Assembly: GCA_036743315.1 (NCBI GenBank)
Contig: DAINPV010000208.1
Span: 1-7,185, forward strand
Reading direction: 5' to 3'
Origin: CALBTQ01 sp036743315
GTDB lineage: Bacteria; Lernaellota; Lernaellaia; Lernaellales; Lernaellaceae
DNA length: 7,185 bases
Under the pieces are notes generated by a model, which ran no database searches, had not been told where the DNA came from, and was given only the letters and a program-made list of their open reading frames with translations. How positions within the stretch are numbered: position 1 is the first letter of the stretch; every line of letters starts with the position of its first letter. Positions 6,107 to 7,185 of the stretch are shown one piece after another. The position numbers and the translations under genes were made by a program.

Positions 6107-6175
6107 TGCGGAACGGCTAATTTCAATTGCGCAAATTTAAGGAGCGCTCTGGACATCGGCAGCAACGTTCACGGT

Positions 6176-6211
6176 AAAAACAAAACGGGGACGGATTCCT
6201 TCCGTCCCCGT
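6176..6211 (-). terminator. Strong rho-independent terminator of the OmpA-like gene
   Basis: ACGGGGACGGA (6185-6195) and TCCGTCCCCGT (6201-6211) form a perfect 11-bp stem with a 5-base loop. On the minus strand it is followed by TTTTGTTTTT (down to 6176). It starts about 20 bases after the OmpA-like stop codon. On the plus strand no T-run follows, so it serves the minus-strand gene. I saw no clear plsB terminator. Confidence 0.85.
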
Positions 6212-6230
6212 CTCCGTTGCGCTTCCTTGG

Positions 6231-7185
6231 TTACTCGCCAAGCACTTCGATGATCACCCGGTTGTTCTGCGCCCGGCCGCTGCGCGTGTTGTTGCTGGCG
6301 ACCGGCGCGGCGTCGCCCATGCCGAAGGGCTGGACGCGGCCGGGTTGGATGCCGCGTTGCACGAGGTATTCTTTGATCTTCTCGGCGCGGCGCTGGGTCA
6401 GGAGCGTATTGTTGCGATGCTGCACGTTGTCGGTGTAGACGCGCACGGCCACGCGCACTTCTTTCCAGTTCTTGAGTTTTTCGACGAGGCTTTCCAGGAG
6501 CGGGATGCTTTCCATGGTGTATTCGTCGCGGTACACCTTGAATTGGACGGCCAGCGGATGCAGTTTCTGCAGCGGCGGTTCGTCGGGGCAGCCGTCCTTG
6601 TCCTGGAAGGCGTTGTAGTCTTCGGGTTCGCTGGGACACTGATCGTCTTTGTCGGCGATGTTGTCATTGTCGTTGTCGGGATCGGGGCAGCCGTCGGTAT
6701 CCTGGAAGCCGTCGTTGTCCTCCAACTTGTCGGGGCACTGATCGTCGGCGTCGAGGACGCCGTCGTTGTCGTTATCGGTGTCGGGGCAGCCGTCCTCATC
6801 CTCGAAGCCGTCGACGTCCTCGGCTTCCTTCGGGCACTTGTCCTTGACGTTGATGATGCCGTCGCCGTCGATGTCGGGCGGGATCGGCACGAAGCCGGCC
6901 GGTTTGAGCCGCCAGATGTCCCAGTTGCCGTTGTCGTTGCTGTGGAAATAAATGTAACCGTCGTTGCCCCACATCGCGCCGCCCTCGAATTTGTCGTGGG
7001 TGGTCAACGGAGCCAGGCCGGTGCCGTCGGCTTTGATGATCCACAGGTTCCAGTTTTTGTTTTCGTTCGAGGTGAACACGATGTAGCGGCCGCAGGGCGA
7101 CCAGGCCGGTTCGACGTCCTCGGCCTCGCGCGAGGTGAGGCGGGTCAGGTCGGAGCCGTCGGGGCGGATCGTGTAGATTTCGAAG
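6231..7185 (-). CDS. C-terminal part of an OmpA-family envelope protein with TolB-like propeller repeats and TSP type-3 repeats (5' end outside the window)
   Basis: The frame runs open off the right edge; 317 residues are visible and the signal or lipoprotein sequence is missing. Residues about 1-95 are TolB/PD40 propeller blades (EIYTIRPDGSDLTRLTS, PAWSPCGRYIVFTSN, NLWIIKADGTGLAPLTT, DIWRLKP). Residues 104-200 are three thrombospondin type-3 calcium-binding units rich in DxDxDG with six cysteines (117, 133, 150, 166, 183, 199). Residues about 213-317 are an OmpA C-terminal domain with YTDN (Asp252) and LLTQRRAEKIKEYL (Arg266), the positions that bind diaminopimelate in peptidoglycan, then GRAQNNRVIIEV. 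The C-terminal part should hold the cell wall in the periplasm while the propeller binds a partner, as TolB and Pal do separately in E. coli. One blade has SPCG where SPDG is usual (Cys31). It ends at a strong terminator and is convergent with plsB. Domains are sure; partner and role are inferred. Confidence 0.9.
   Translation of the reverse strand, partial: FEIYTIRPDGSDLTRLTSREAEDVEPAWSPCGRYIVFTSNENKNWNLWIIKADGTGLAPLTTHDKFEGGAMWGNDGYIYFHSNDNGNWDIWRLKPAGFVPIPPDIDGDGIINVKDKCPKEAEDVDGFEDEDGCPDTDNDNDGVLDADDQCPDKLEDNDGFQDTDGCPDPDNDNDNIADKDDQCPSEPEDYNAFQDKDGCPDEPPLQKLHPLAVQFKVYRDEYTMESIPLLESLVEKLKNWKEVRVAVRVYTDNVQHRNNTLLTQRRAEKIKEYLVQRGIQPGRVQPFGMGDAAPVASNNTRSGRAQNNRVIIEVLGE
6585..6875 (-). repeat. 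Coding tandem repeat: three thrombospondin type-3 units
   Basis: Inside the OmpA-like gene, units of about 31, 33 and 33 codons recur. Each begins with an Asp/Asn cluster (DIDGDG, DTDNDNDG, DPDNDNDN), continues to a CP pair, and closes with GF or AF, QD or ED, and DGCP. The last two units keep an exact 99-base period. The third has lost the final Gly of the calcium loop (DNDN), so it may bind less tightly. Confidence 0.85.

Noticed and set aside
6107..6180. Small gene after AAGGAG near 6140
   Set aside because: The ribosome-site-like sequence is not followed by a start codon at a suitable distance or a frame of plausible content.

Overview
The window looks like chromosomal DNA of a GC-rich Gram-negative bacterium. 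The evidence is a PlsB-type glycerol-3-phosphate acyltransferase and an envelope protein joining a TolB-like propeller, thrombospondin type-3 calcium repeats and an OmpA peptidoglycan-binding domain. This mix, with an orphan DUF5610 protein and intergenic palindromic repeats, recalls Deltaproteobacteria/Myxococcota-like or uncultivated lineages. No rRNA or other phylogenetic marker is present, so the lineage is not decided here.

Layout, left to right: (1) 2-547 (+), the C-terminal end of an Eco57I/TaqI-like adenine-specific DNA methyltransferase or type IIG restriction enzyme, visibly AT-richer than its neighbours. (2) 548-1031, a gene-free stretch filled with palindromic dispersed repeats. 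(3) 1032-2036 (-), a TerC/Alx-family membrane protein, probably a metal (Mn2+) exporter. (4) 2175-2639 (+), a gamma-glutamylcyclotransferase-like enzyme. (5) 2753-3289 (-), a DUF5610 protein of unknown function. (6) 3395-6106 (+), PlsB, the first acyltransferase of phospholipid synthesis. (7) 6231-7185 (-), the C-terminal part of the propeller/TSP3/OmpA protein, running off the right edge.

The six genes alternate strand strictly (+ - + - + -). Each therefore appears to be its own transcription unit, with divergent promoter regions at 2037-2174 and 3290-3394 and convergent 3' junctions at 548-1031, 2640-2752 and 6107-6230. Hairpin terminators can be read at the last two convergent junctions, and the repeats sit in the first. 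No shared pathway links the genes: PlsB and the OmpA-like protein serve envelope building, TerC metal homeostasis, the cyclotransferase glutathione/gamma-glutamyl turnover, and the methyltransferase fragment DNA modification or defence.

I did not find a convincing new multi-gene system. The points most worth a second look are the degenerate internal duplication of the acyltransferase fold in PlsB, the propeller-TSP3-OmpA fusion, the compact promoter/inverted-repeat/Fur-like cluster in front of the DUF5610 gene, and the repeat cluster beside the transferred-looking methyltransferase gene.
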